Source of the DNA: Billgrantia campisalis
GTDB taxonomy: Bacteria > Pseudomonadota > Gammaproteobacteria > Pseudomonadales > Halomonadaceae
DNA: 64,000 nt
Assembly: GCF_022341425.1 (NCBI RefSeq)
Contig: NZ_JABFUC010000003.1
Coordinates: 248,001 to 312,000 of the forward strand
Direction of reading: 5' to 3'
Both the position numbers and the translations under genes were made by a program. Each line of letters opens with the position of its first letter. Position 1 is the first letter of the stretch. The notes below the pieces were generated by a model, which did not search any database, was not told the origin of the DNA, and was given only the letters and a program-made list of their open reading frames with translations. Below are positions 52,272 to 60,891 of this stretch, one piece after another.

Positions 52272-53189
52272 CTATTCCGCTGCGTCCAGCTTGGCAAGGA
52301 AGTCGGCTGCCACCTGACGAGGGTCCAGGCCATTGACCGCCACCTCCCCGTTGAGCCGCTGCAGGGTCTCCAGATCCAAGGCCTGGAACACCGGGGCCAG
52401 CAGCGACTCGATCTGCGGATGGGCCTCGAGTACGGACTCGCGGACCACCGGGGCCGGCTGATAGACCGGCTGCACGCCAAGGGTGTCCTCCAGCACCACC
52501 AGATCCAGGGCTCCCAGGCCGCCATCGGTGCCATAGGTCATCGCCGCATTGACGCCGCTGGTCTGCTGGGCCGCGGCACGCATGGTGGCGGCGGTGTTCC
52601 CGCCGGACAGCACCAGCAGCTGATCCGAGCTGAGTTCGAAGCCGTAGGCGCGCTGGAAAGCCGGAAGGGCCTGCTCGGACTCGACGAACTCCGCGCTGGC
52701 GGCAAACTTGAAGTCGCCACCCTCGCCGAGAAAGACCGCCAGATCCTCCAGGGTCGCCAGACCGTGCTCGCGGGCCAGGTCGCCGCGCACGCTCATCGCC
52801 CAGGTGTTGTTGGCATCCGCCGGGGTCAGCCACACCAGGCCGTTGTCAGCATCACGCTCGCGCACGGTCGCCAGCGCCTGTTCGGGGTCGTGCCAAACAT
52901 CGCTGTCGGTCATGTCGAAGAAGAAGGCACCGTTGCCGGTATACTCCGGATAGAGATCGATCTCGTCGGCCAGCAGTGCACCACGCACGATGCTGGTGCC
53001 GCCGAGCTGCAGGCGGTCGCGGGTCTCGATCCCACCCTGCTCGAGGCGCTGCAGAATCAGCTGTCCGAGCACCGAGCCTTCGGTATCGATCTTGGATGAC
53101 ACCACCACGGGATCGCTGGCCTGGGCGGTGGCTAGGGTGAGTAGCGAGCCGGCGGCCAGTGCCGCCAAGCCGGTCAGGGAGCGGTTCAT
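52272..53189 (-). CDS. osmoprotectant-binding protein (YehZ/OsmX-like)
   Basis: 305 residues with a signal peptide (cleavage near ATAQASDP). The OpuAC domain shows SSKIDTEGSVLGQLILQRLEQGGIETRDRLQLGGTSIVRGALLADEIDLYPEYTGNG in pieces, where the YPEYTG segment is the compatible-solute binding motif. It is the first gene of the operon, an arrangement that matches yehZYXW. In E. coli this system binds betaine only weakly. ATG 53189 is 26 bp downstream of the predicted transcript start. Confidence 0.9.
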   Translation of the reverse strand: MNRSLTGLAALAAGSLLTLATAQASDPVVVSSKIDTEGSVLGQLILQRLEQGGIETRDRLQLGGTSIVRGALLADEIDLYPEYTGNGAFFFDMTDSDVWHDPEQALATVRERDADNGLVWLTPADANNTWAMSVRGDLAREHGLATLEDLAVFLGEGGDFKFAASAEFVESEQALPAFQRAYGFELSSDQLLVLSGGNTAATMRAAAQQTSGVNAAMTYGTDGGLGALDLVVLEDTLGVQPVYQPAPVVRESVLEAHPQIESLLAPVFQALDLETLQRLNGEVAVNGLDPRQVAADFLAKLDAAE

Positions 53190-53221
53190 CGCTATCCCCC
53201 ATCGGTTGTGAATGTACGCTG

Positions 53222-53251
53222 AGTATAAGGCGTGTACAGTTTGCCTGTCAG
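53222..53251 (-). promoter_or_regulatory. promoter of the osmoprotectant importer operon
   Basis: On the minus strand, CTGACA (53251-53246) and TATACT (53227-53222) are separated by 18 bp. Both hexamers are near consensus, and the predicted start lies about 25 bp before the ATG at 53189. Confidence 0.5.
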
Positions 53252-53281
53252 ACCCGATTCTCAACGCGGATCCCCTTCATC

Positions 53282-54253
53282 ATGCTGCAACGCCCCACCG
53301 CCCCTCTGGACTGCTGCCACCACCCGCTGGTGAGAGACCTGGCGTGGGTCGTGCTTGCTCCGGACCTGATCGCGACACGGTGGCAGGGGCGCCCCACCCG
53401 GGAGCAGCTGGGGCTGGCGGACGACGCCCGCTTCCGCGACTTCCTGCTGGCACTGGAGGCCAATCCCGAGCCGCTGGAGCGCCGGGTCGGCAATACCGTC
53501 AACGGCCGCATGGGGCTCTATCATGAGCGGCTCTGGCAGTTTTTGCTCGATACCGCCCCGGCAACCCAGCTGCTGGCCCACAACCTGCGGGTGCAGAGCG
53601 GCAAGCAGACGCTGGGGGAACTGGACCTGCTCTACCGCCGCCGTGAAGACCCCGCCCACATCCACCTGGAAGTGGCCATCAAGTTCTACCTGGGCCTGCC
53701 GGAAGGTCCGGGCGGTGACACCCATCAGGCACGCTGGATCGGCCCCGGCGGTGCCGACAGCCTGGCCAGTAAACGCCATCGCCTGCACCACCATCAGCTG
53801 CGCCTGACCGAGCGGCCGGAGACCCGGCAGGCGCTATTCGAGTTGCTGGGCAGCGATGCGGTAGGCGCCGACCGTCCCTTGGTCATCCATCCCCAGCTGG
53901 CCATGCCCGGGGTGCTGTTCTACCCCTGGCGTTTTCACCTGCCGGCACCGCTCGATGCCTGCCACACGCACCTGCGCGGCACCTGGCTGTTCTGGCGACA
54001 ATGGCGCAGCTATCGCGACGGCCTGGCCGCCGGGACCCGGGGCGCCTGGCTAACCAAGCCCCACTGGCTCGCCCTACCCCGCCCTGAGCGGCTGCTGGCG
54101 CTGCGGGAGCTCGAGGCACGGCTGGCGGAGCACTTCAGAAAACCGGCCTCACCAACCCAGCTGGCCCTCTGGCACGCCGAGCGCGGCTGGCGGCGGCTGT
54201 TCGTCGTCGCCGACGACTGGCCAAGGCAGATTCCATTGCCTCCCTACACCTGA
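53282..54253 (+). CDS. DUF1853 family protein
   Basis: 323 residues matching DUF1853: HHPLVRDLAWVVLAPDLI at the N terminus, NTVNGRMGLYHERLWQFLL, LGELDLLYRRREDPAHIHLEVAIKFYL (PD-(D/E)xK-like pattern, E...D...ExxIK), and HPRGTWLFWRQW-like C-terminal segments (HLRGTWLFWRQW). The arrangement GELDLLYR then HLEVAIKFYL resembles a nuclease core, but activity is unproven. The last 10 bp overlap the end of the convergent jetD gene. Confidence 0.75.
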   Translation: MLQRPTAPLDCCHHPLVRDLAWVVLAPDLIATRWQGRPTREQLGLADDARFRDFLLALEANPEPLERRVGNTVNGRMGLYHERLWQFLLDTAPATQLLAHNLRVQSGKQTLGELDLLYRRREDPAHIHLEVAIKFYLGLPEGPGGDTHQARWIGPGGADSLASKRHRLHHHQLRLTERPETRQALFELLGSDAVGADRPLVIHPQLAMPGVLFYPWRFHLPAPLDACHTHLRGTWLFWRQWRSYRDGLAAGTRGAWLTKPHWLALPRPERLLALRELEARLAEHFRKPASPTQLALWHAERGWRRLFVVADDWPRQIPLPPYT

Positions 54254-55488
54254 GGGCGTACCGGCAGCCGGAGATCCTCCAGCAGTGTCTCGATCAACTG
54301 CTCCTCATGCAGTGCCCTGTTCCGTGCTTCCAGGACAGCGCGCAGCTGAGGGTCCCAGCAGGCATCCAGCGGCTTTCCCTCCAGTGGCCTGCCGGGCAGA
54401 CGGACACATTCCTCGAGATCGACTGCCTTCATCCGCCAGGGACGCATGGCGAAGCGCGTCAGAAGCGAGTTGGCAATGCTGACACCCGCCCAGTCGAAGT
54501 CCCCGTGGTAGTACAGCACGGCACCGGCGGCTTGCAGCTGTTCGAGAAGCGTCAACGCGGCGGCACCGGGGCGCCCCCAGGTGGTCATCAAGGGAGCACA
54601 CCTCGACCCCAGACATTCGGCGGCCTCGGCCACCACGGCGGGGTTCTCGCAGACAAAAACCTGACGCCCCGCCACATCCCACTGCGGCGGATGGCGAAGC
54701 AGCTGACGCAGGGTCAACCAGGCCGGTTCGGCAAGATCATGGTACTGCCTCAGCGCCGGGTCCAGGGCGTGTTCGCCAAGCAGTGGCAGACGGTGGATCA
54801 GCACCGCGCTGGTGATATCGCCGCCCAGCAGCACGCCGGCATGGGCCCATATCGAGCGCTCATCGGGGTGTGGCAGGGCCACGCCACCACGCCAGTGGCG
54901 GGCCAGGGCGCGCCGCACCAGTGCCGAGACGGGCCGTCCGGCATCCAGGGCGTGGGCATCCCCCAGGCACTCGGCTGCCAGGGTGCTAAGCGTCATGCCC
55001 TGTGTCGGTAGTCGCTTGAGCACGCTGAGCGACTGCTCGAGCAGCCGTCGGCCCTGCCGTTCGCTGCGTCCCGCCAGGCGCTTGAGCTGGCCACCACCGC
55101 GCAGATCCTCCAGCCAGCCGCTCACCTCCAGACGCTCGGCCTCGGGATGATAGGCGTCGAGCAGCTCGCGCCAGCGTCGCCGTACCTCCTCGCGCTCGGC
55201 CCGGCCGTCCACCAGGGGGCCATCCAGCGCCTCCAGGGCGGCCCTCAGATCGCTGGCCACGCCGGCTCGCGCCAGGGCATGGGAGAGCGCCTCGAGATCA
55301 ACGCTCAGCGACTTCCCCTGGCGAGGGGCCCGCCCGACTAGTCGTTCGACGGCGGCACGCTCCGTGTCGCTGACCCGGCTGAGGGTCAGACGTCCCTCGC
55401 CATCGCGCATCAGCTTGCGGGATAAACGCTGGCGCAGACGGGCAAGCCCAGAGCCACCCAGCAGGCGCTGCAGGCGTTCGAGGTCCAT
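54244..55488 (-). CDS. jetD: Wadjet-type nuclease subunit JetD (TIGR02679, DUF3323/DUF2399)
   Basis: 414 residues. The C-terminal half is a toprim-like nuclease: Glu281 in FVCENPAVV and the DxD pair D330/D332 in YYHGDFDWAG are the expected metal ligands. The N-terminal half is the DUF3323 arm domain. In Wadjet systems JetD cuts plasmid DNA held by the SMC motor. ATG 55488 overlaps the jetC TGA by one base. Type III is my assignment from the DUF2397/2398/2399 gene set. The catalytic residues look intact. Confidence 0.85.
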   Translation of the reverse strand: MDLERLQRLLGGSGLARLRQRLSRKLMRDGEGRLTLSRVSDTERAAVERLVGRAPRQGKSLSVDLEALSHALARAGVASDLRAALEALDGPLVDGRAEREEVRRRWRELLDAYHPEAERLEVSGWLEDLRGGGQLKRLAGRSERQGRRLLEQSLSVLKRLPTQGMTLSTLAAECLGDAHALDAGRPVSALVRRALARHWRGGVALPHPDERSIWAHAGVLLGGDITSAVLIHRLPLLGEHALDPALRQYHDLAEPAWLTLRQLLRHPPQWDVAGRQVFVCENPAVVAEAAECLGSRCAPLMTTWGRPGAAALTLLEQLQAAGAVLYYHGDFDWAGVSIANSLLTRFAMRPWRMKAVDLEECVRLPGRPLEGKPLDACWDPQLRAVLEARNRALHEEQLIETLLEDLRLPVRPQV

Positions 55489-58400
55489 CAGAACAGGCTA
55501 TCCATGCCGCCCTCCGACTCACTGCCAATGGCTTCCCGCTGCGGCTCCCGCATCTGACTGGCGGGCAGCTCATCCCGCACCCGGCGCTTGCCGTCCCACT
55601 TCCAGCGGGTGACGTGGACGGCATCGACGCCTTCCCGGCGTACCAGCTGGGCGATAGCCAGCCCCGGCACGTCCGGATAGCAGCCCCACTCCCGCTCCGA
55701 GGTCATGACGGCGTCCAGGTCGAACTGGGCCAGCAGCCCCATGCTCTTGGCCCGGGCGTCGTCATCGATGCCGGCGAACACCTCATCGAGCATCACCAGG
55801 CGCGGCGCATCCTCATGGGCGCTGCCGTAATGGCTGGCCGCGGCGGCGAACAGCGGCAGGGTGATCACCAGGGCCCGCTCGCCCCCGGAGGCAGGACCAT
55901 AGGCGGGACGCCACTGACCGTTCTGGTGGCGCTCCACCACGAAGCGGTGCCAGAAACGGTAGTCTAGGGCGCGCTCGAGGATCTCCTGGAGGGCGCCGCC
56001 TTCGTCGCTGGCCCGCGCCTCCTCGATGCGTCGGCGGAGGAAGTCGCCCACCACCTCGCGATCCTCCGGCGACCAGGCATCCAGGGCCTGGCGACGCAGC
56101 CGTTGACAGACGTCGGCCAGCCCCGCTGGCGCCGCCATACCGCCGGCGATCTGGCCTTCGGTCAGCGGCTGCCAGCGGATGCGCAGCCGCATGCCGGTAC
56201 TGGTGGGACGGCTCTCCAGTTCGCGGTTCATGGCTAGCACATGGCGCTCGGTGGCGGTGATACACTCCTGGATATGGCTGGCCACCTCGTCGATCAGGTA
56301 GGTCTCGAGCAGCTCCCGCTCGCGGGCATTGAGCAGCGCCTGGCGTTGGCCGATCTCGTCGTTGAGCTGGCGAAACAGGGCATCGGGGTCCTGGCGCCGC
56401 CCCTGGAAGACGATGCGCACCAGCAACAGGTCGTCGCGGGCCTCCGCGAGGCAGTCGTGGCCGCCGCGGGAGAGCACATCGGTGAGCCCCTTGATGTGCT
56501 CGTGGAGCCGCCCCTGATGGGCGTGCCAGCTCTCGTCGGAGGCGTCGGCGCCGGCAGTCGCCTGGGCGGCGGCGCGGGCCAGGCGTACGGCGGGATCCGC
56601 CGCCCAGGAGGCGGGCTCCTCCGCCGCGAAGGCCTCGGGGGCGGCGACGCGCAGCAGCCCCTCCTCCACCAGGGCACGGAAGGCGGCGATCATCTCGGCT
56701 CGGCGCTCATCCAGCTCCGCCAGGCGCTGCTCACCGTGGGCCACCTTCTCGGCCAAACGCGCCACCTCGCCCAGCAGCGTCTCGAAGCGTTGCGCCTGCT
56801 CGCGCTGCTCCAGGGTCAGCGCCTCGCTACGTTCCTGGATGGCCGCCAGCTGACGCTCCAGCTCCTGCACCTCGGCGCCCATGGTCTCGCGCAGGGTATC
56901 CCGGCGTACCTCGGCCTCCCGGGCCTGCTCGAGGGCCTCGGCGTGCTCCCACTGGGCCTGCTGCAGCGCCTCGCCTGCCACCTGCCGCTCCTGCAGCTGC
57001 TCGTCATGGCGTGTCTTCGCCTGTCGCCAGGTCGTGATGGCCTGCACCAGCTCGCTGGCGGCGAGCCGATAGTCGTTGAGCGCGGCCTGGATCCGGCCCA
57101 GGGGCTCGCGCTCGGCGGGCAGGCGCAGATCCTCGGCGGCCTGGTAGAGCTCGCCGCGCAGGGCCTCCAGCGCCTCACGAGCCTCCTCCAGCGCCTCGCG
57201 GGCCTGGTCCAGGCGATCGGCCTGGGTGTCCCGGGCGCGCCGCGCCGCCGCCTCGTTGGCATGGGCGTCGCGCAGCGCCTGGGCAGTGGGGCGCTGCTGC
57301 CACTCCTGCTCGACGACCTGGAGGCGCGCCTCCAGGATCTCGAGCGCCGCCACTATCTCGGCGTCCTGAGTGGCCAGGGCGTCCAATGCCTGCTGGATCT
57401 CGATCAACCGGCGCTGCCGGGCGGCCTCCCGCGCCGCATGACCGATATAGACCGCCGCCGGCTTGCCCCAGCGGCCGCTGAGCTGGCCCAGCCGCCAGGC
57501 CCCGTCGGGGCTCACCCAGGCGAAGGCCTCGGAATCCCCCAGGCCGATGCCGGCCAGCAGCCGCTCGACGACGTCGGCGGCGACCGGGGAGTGGGCGGGG
57601 GGATCGGCGCGCAGGGCGCCGGCCAGGCTCGCCTCCCCCATAGGGGCATCGCCATCGGCCATCGGCGCCAGCAGGGTGTCCCAGGTGTCGGGGGCGAGCA
57701 GCTCACCCTCCGGCAGTACCCAGGCGTCGAGCAGTCCCGCGGCCTCCAGGGCCGCCTCCAGTCCGGCACGCTGGCCCTCACCCAGGGAAGGGTGGAAATC
57801 CACCAGTTGCCATAGCGGCGCGCCCGGGCGAGCGTCACGGGCGCCCTCGCCGCGGGTGTAGGGCTCGGGCGGTGTCCGCTCATCGCCGGCCTCCAGGCGG
57901 CGGCGCTCCGCTTCCCGCTCGGCGCGCTCGGCGTCGAGCTCCCGACGCTGCTGCGCCAACCCATGGCGCTGCTGGTTCAGGCCCTCTCGCCGGGCGTCCC
58001 GGGCCGCCGAGAGTCCTGCCTCGGCGGGGTCACTGCCGCTCAGGTGGTCGCACCAGGGCGCCAGCTCGGCGAGCAGCGCCTCGGGGTCTTCGGGGGTCAG
58101 CTCCTTGAGGGTGGCGAAGCGCTCACGCCAGCTTGCCTGGAGCGCCTCGGCGGCTTCCAGGCGAACGGTCAGCGCTTCCTGCCACTCCTCCTCGCGACTC
58201 GCCAGGGTCTCCTCCTCCCGGCGCGCCTCATGCTCGACCCGATGGAAGGCCCCCTCGCCGCGCCCCACCTCGTCGAGGCGGCGATTGAGGTAGGTCACGC
58301 CCTCCTCGCGGCGGCGATGCAGGTCCCGCAGGGCCTGCTGCAGGGCGTCGATCTCTCCAGGGGCGGGAGGTGCCGGGTCGGCGCTGTCCGCTGCCGGCAG

Positions 58401-59642
58401 CATCACCGCCACCTGCCGGCGATGCTCGGCCCCCACGCCGGCCCCATCGGCGAGCTCGGCGCTCGCCTCTCGCTTGCGTGCCAGCGCCGAGACGTCGGTC
58501 TCCAGGGCCTGCTCGGCCTCGGCGAGGCGCGTTTCGGCGCGCCGATGGTTCTCTTGCTCCCGGTCCAACTGATGCGCTTGGCGCTCGGCCTGGTTACGGC
58601 GCTGCCGCGCCAACTCCTCGGCGTTGCCCAGCGCCTCCGCCGAGCGCATGGCGTCGCTGGCCTCCAGGGTGCGCTGGCGGGCCGCCAGGTCACGCTGCCG
58701 CCCGGCCAGGGCCTCCCGCGATGCGCCGAGGGCATCGCGGGTCTCCAGGGTCTGCTCGTGGGCCTGGCGATCGCGCCCCAGCTGCAGGCGAACCCGCTCG
58801 TACTCAGCGTTGGCGCCAGTCAGCCCCTCGGCCCGGCGGCGCACCGCGATGCCGGCATAGTGGCGGTAGTGCCCCAGGAAGGCGTCCACCGCCCGGGCGG
58901 TCTCCTCCAGCCCCTGAATCTCCTCGCGATAGACATCCAGGCTGCGGTAGGCCTCAGCGACCTCGCCGATCAGGCCACGCCCCAGGGGCGGTAGGGCGTC
59001 GCTGAGCGCCTGGGAGAGGCGGTTGGGGTCGGGCTTCTTGGCCAGCTGCGGCTGGCGCAGCTGCAGCAGCAGATCGAGCAGGGCGCCATAGCGCTGCTCA
59101 CCCAGGCGAAAGAGCCGCTCGTCGATGGCGCGCCGGTAGTCCGCGGCGCGATCATACAGCTGCCCCTGGCTGCCCAGTGACTGGCCCAAGCGCTCTCGGC
59201 TGAGGCTGCGTCCTTTGTCAATCAAAAAGAGGTCGCGGCCGATGCGCTGGGGCGTGGTGAAGAACCAGGAGCGCACCGGACGCCCCGCCACCGCCTTGAG
59301 GCCGCAGCCCACCGTGAAGGTCTCGGGCCCCGCCTCCCCCTGACGCCCGAATTCCAGCCAGGTGTAGCCCAGACGCTCCTGATACTCGCCCACCAGCAGG
59401 TTCCACTCCATGCGCTTGGCGCTGTCGCCGTCGGGCTCCACCCGGGAGGGGATCAGTTGACCATCGAGCAGAAACGGCAGGGTCAGCGCCATCACCTTGG
59501 ACTTGCCGGTGCCATTGTTGCCGCGCAGCAGCAGCCGGCCATCGTGGAAGTGGAAGGTCTCCTCGTCGTAGTAGAAAATCTCCACCAGGCCGCAGCGCAG
59601 AGGCTGCCAGCGCTGGCTTTGCGATTCGGGAAGCTCAATCAT
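55488..59642 (-). CDS. jetC: Wadjet-type SMC-like ATPase JetC (TIGR02680)
   Basis: 1384 residues. Walker A GNNGTGKSK is at 41-49, then long Glu/Gln/Arg/Ala-rich coiled coils (about 290-560 and 770-1060) around a hinge-like region with KPAAVYIGHAAREAARQ. The C-terminal head has the signature SGGERA (1252-1257) and Walker B LVMLDE (1282-1287). JetC is the loop-extruding motor that recognises small circular DNA. ATG 59642 overlaps the jetB stop by 8 nt; the frame is open to 59708, but the longer start would run far into jetB. Motor motifs are intact. Confidence 0.88.
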   Translation of the reverse strand: MIELPESQSQRWQPLRCGLVEIFYYDEETFHFHDGRLLLRGNNGTGKSKVMALTLPFLLDGQLIPSRVEPDGDSAKRMEWNLLVGEYQERLGYTWLEFGRQGEAGPETFTVGCGLKAVAGRPVRSWFFTTPQRIGRDLFLIDKGRSLSRERLGQSLGSQGQLYDRAADYRRAIDERLFRLGEQRYGALLDLLLQLRQPQLAKKPDPNRLSQALSDALPPLGRGLIGEVAEAYRSLDVYREEIQGLEETARAVDAFLGHYRHYAGIAVRRRAEGLTGANAEYERVRLQLGRDRQAHEQTLETRDALGASREALAGRQRDLAARQRTLEASDAMRSAEALGNAEELARQRRNQAERQAHQLDREQENHRRAETRLAEAEQALETDVSALARKREASAELADGAGVGAEHRRQVAVMLPAADSADPAPPAPGEIDALQQALRDLHRRREEGVTYLNRRLDEVGRGEGAFHRVEHEARREEETLASREEEWQEALTVRLEAAEALQASWRERFATLKELTPEDPEALLAELAPWCDHLSGSDPAEAGLSAARDARREGLNQQRHGLAQQRRELDAERAEREAERRRLEAGDERTPPEPYTRGEGARDARPGAPLWQLVDFHPSLGEGQRAGLEAALEAAGLLDAWVLPEGELLAPDTWDTLLAPMADGDAPMGEASLAGALRADPPAHSPVAADVVERLLAGIGLGDSEAFAWVSPDGAWRLGQLSGRWGKPAAVYIGHAAREAARQRRLIEIQQALDALATQDAEIVAALEILEARLQVVEQEWQQRPTAQALRDAHANEAAARRARDTQADRLDQAREALEEAREALEALRGELYQAAEDLRLPAEREPLGRIQAALNDYRLAASELVQAITTWRQAKTRHDEQLQERQVAGEALQQAQWEHAEALEQAREAEVRRDTLRETMGAEVQELERQLAAIQERSEALTLEQREQAQRFETLLGEVARLAEKVAHGEQRLAELDERRAEMIAAFRALVEEGLLRVAAPEAFAAEEPASWAADPAVRLARAAAQATAGADASDESWHAHQGRLHEHIKGLTDVLSRGGHDCLAEARDDLLLVRIVFQGRRQDPDALFRQLNDEIGQRQALLNARERELLETYLIDEVASHIQECITATERHVLAMNRELESRPTSTGMRLRIRWQPLTEGQIAGGMAAPAGLADVCQRLRRQALDAWSPEDREVVGDFLRRRIEEARASDEGGALQEILERALDYRFWHRFVVERHQNGQWRPAYGPASGGERALVITLPLFAAAASHYGSAHEDAPRLVMLDEVFAGIDDDARAKSMGLLAQFDLDAVMTSEREWGCYPDVPGLAIAQLVRREGVDAVHVTRWKWDGKRRVRDELPASQMREPQREAIGSESEGGMDSLF

Positions 59643-60891
59643 TGAAAGCGGACTCGGCCAGATCGGGTTGGGGGTTGTCGGGAACATCGGGGAGAGAGGG
59701 CGACTCAACGCAGAAGCGCCCCAGCGCCGGCCGCGGCAGGACGCACTCGCCCTGGCGCTTCACCAGGCCCAGCGCCGCCAAGCGAGCCAGGGTCTGGCGG
59801 GCCAGGCCGTGGGCGGCCCCCGGCTCGCAGGCGGACTTGCGCCAGTAGCGGCGAAACGTCTGCTGCCACTCCTGGATCCAGGCCTCGGCCTCCTGGAGCG
59901 CGAGGCCGTCGGGGCCGGCAGCGGCCAGCCGCTCGGCCATGAGCAGCGCCAGGTGGCCCTCGGTGCCCTCGGCCGGCAGCTTCTCGTCGGTCAGCTCCCC
60001 CTCGGGGTCCACCAGCGCCAGCCCCTCGGCACGCACCTCGGCCACCAGGCCCGTGGCCTGCTGCAGCCGGCGCAGCAGGGGCCCGCGCTGATTGGCCAGG
60101 TAGGCGGCCTCGTCCTCGTCGAGCGTCTCCCGGTAGATCACCGGATCATCCAGCAGGCGCCGCGCCAGGCGATGCCGCAGCTCACGGTTGCGCCCGTCGG
60201 GGGTATCCGGCACGAAGGTCTCGCTCAGCGCGCGCAGACGCGCGTCCAGGTCGAGCTCGCCATCGGCGCCGTTCAAGGCCACCAGGGAGGGGCCCCGGGC
60301 AGTGACCAGCAGCGCCGAGAGCAGTCGGCGATCCACGTCGTAGAGCACGTCGCCCTCCAGGCCGCGGCGCAGGAACTGCTCCTCGTCGCCGGCCACGCGC
60401 AACAGCACGCCGAGCTCCATCAGCAGGCGCACTACCACCACCAGATCCCGCCGCGCCTCCTGGTGGTCCAGGGAGAACGCCAGCCCCCGCTCGGCCAGCC
60501 CCGGGTCGCCGACCGCCTGGCCCAGTCCCTCGCCCAGGCGGCCCAGGGTGATCTGGGCATCGCCCCGCTCGAGGTCGGCCAGCAGCAGGCAAAAGAGCGC
60601 ATAGCGGCGGCGATTGAAGGTCTTGCGCTGGGTGCCGCGGCCCACCACCGCCGGGCGAGTGGGGTCGCCGAGATCGGCGGGGCGCTTGTGCAGGCGCACG
60701 AAGTCGCGCTCGCTCTGCAGATGCCAGCCGGTCTCCCGGGCCAGCCAGTCGCGCAGCGTCGCCCCATGGCGACGGATCAGGGGAAAGACGGGATCATCGC
60801 TGCGGATCAGCGGCCGGGCCAGCAGGGCGCGCAGGGCACGCCGCTGCTCCTCCTGACGCTGGCGCGTCAGGGCATCGCTCAGCTCGTCCAT
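59635..60891 (-). CDS. jetB: Wadjet-type subunit JetB (TIGR02678, DUF2398)
   Basis: 418 residues matching DUF2398. Family-like segments are LARPLIRSDDPVFPLIRRHGATLRDWLARETGWHLQ (in parts), RYALFCLLLADLERGDAQITLGRLGE, and NRELRHRLARRLLDDPVIYRETLDEDEAAYL. DUF2398 proteins act as the kite-like accessory dimer binding the kleisin. The start overlaps the jetA end by 13 nt. No catalytic motif is expected or seen. Confidence 0.83.
   Translation of the reverse strand: MDELSDALTRQRQEEQRRALRALLARPLIRSDDPVFPLIRRHGATLRDWLARETGWHLQSERDFVRLHKRPADLGDPTRPAVVGRGTQRKTFNRRRYALFCLLLADLERGDAQITLGRLGEGLGQAVGDPGLAERGLAFSLDHQEARRDLVVVVRLLMELGVLLRVAGDEEQFLRRGLEGDVLYDVDRRLLSALLVTARGPSLVALNGADGELDLDARLRALSETFVPDTPDGRNRELRHRLARRLLDDPVIYRETLDEDEAAYLANQRGPLLRRLQQATGLVAEVRAEGLALVDPEGELTDEKLPAEGTEGHLALLMAERLAAAGPDGLALQEAEAWIQEWQQTFRRYWRKSACEPGAAHGLARQTLARLAALGLVKRQGECVLPRPALGRFCVESPSLPDVPDNPQPDLAESAFND

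Noticed and set aside
56241..57815. 524-codon plus-strand open frame opposite jetC
   Set aside because: It is antisense to the coiled-coil region of jetC; the Leu/Gly/Gln repetition reflects the coiled-coil codons read backwards.
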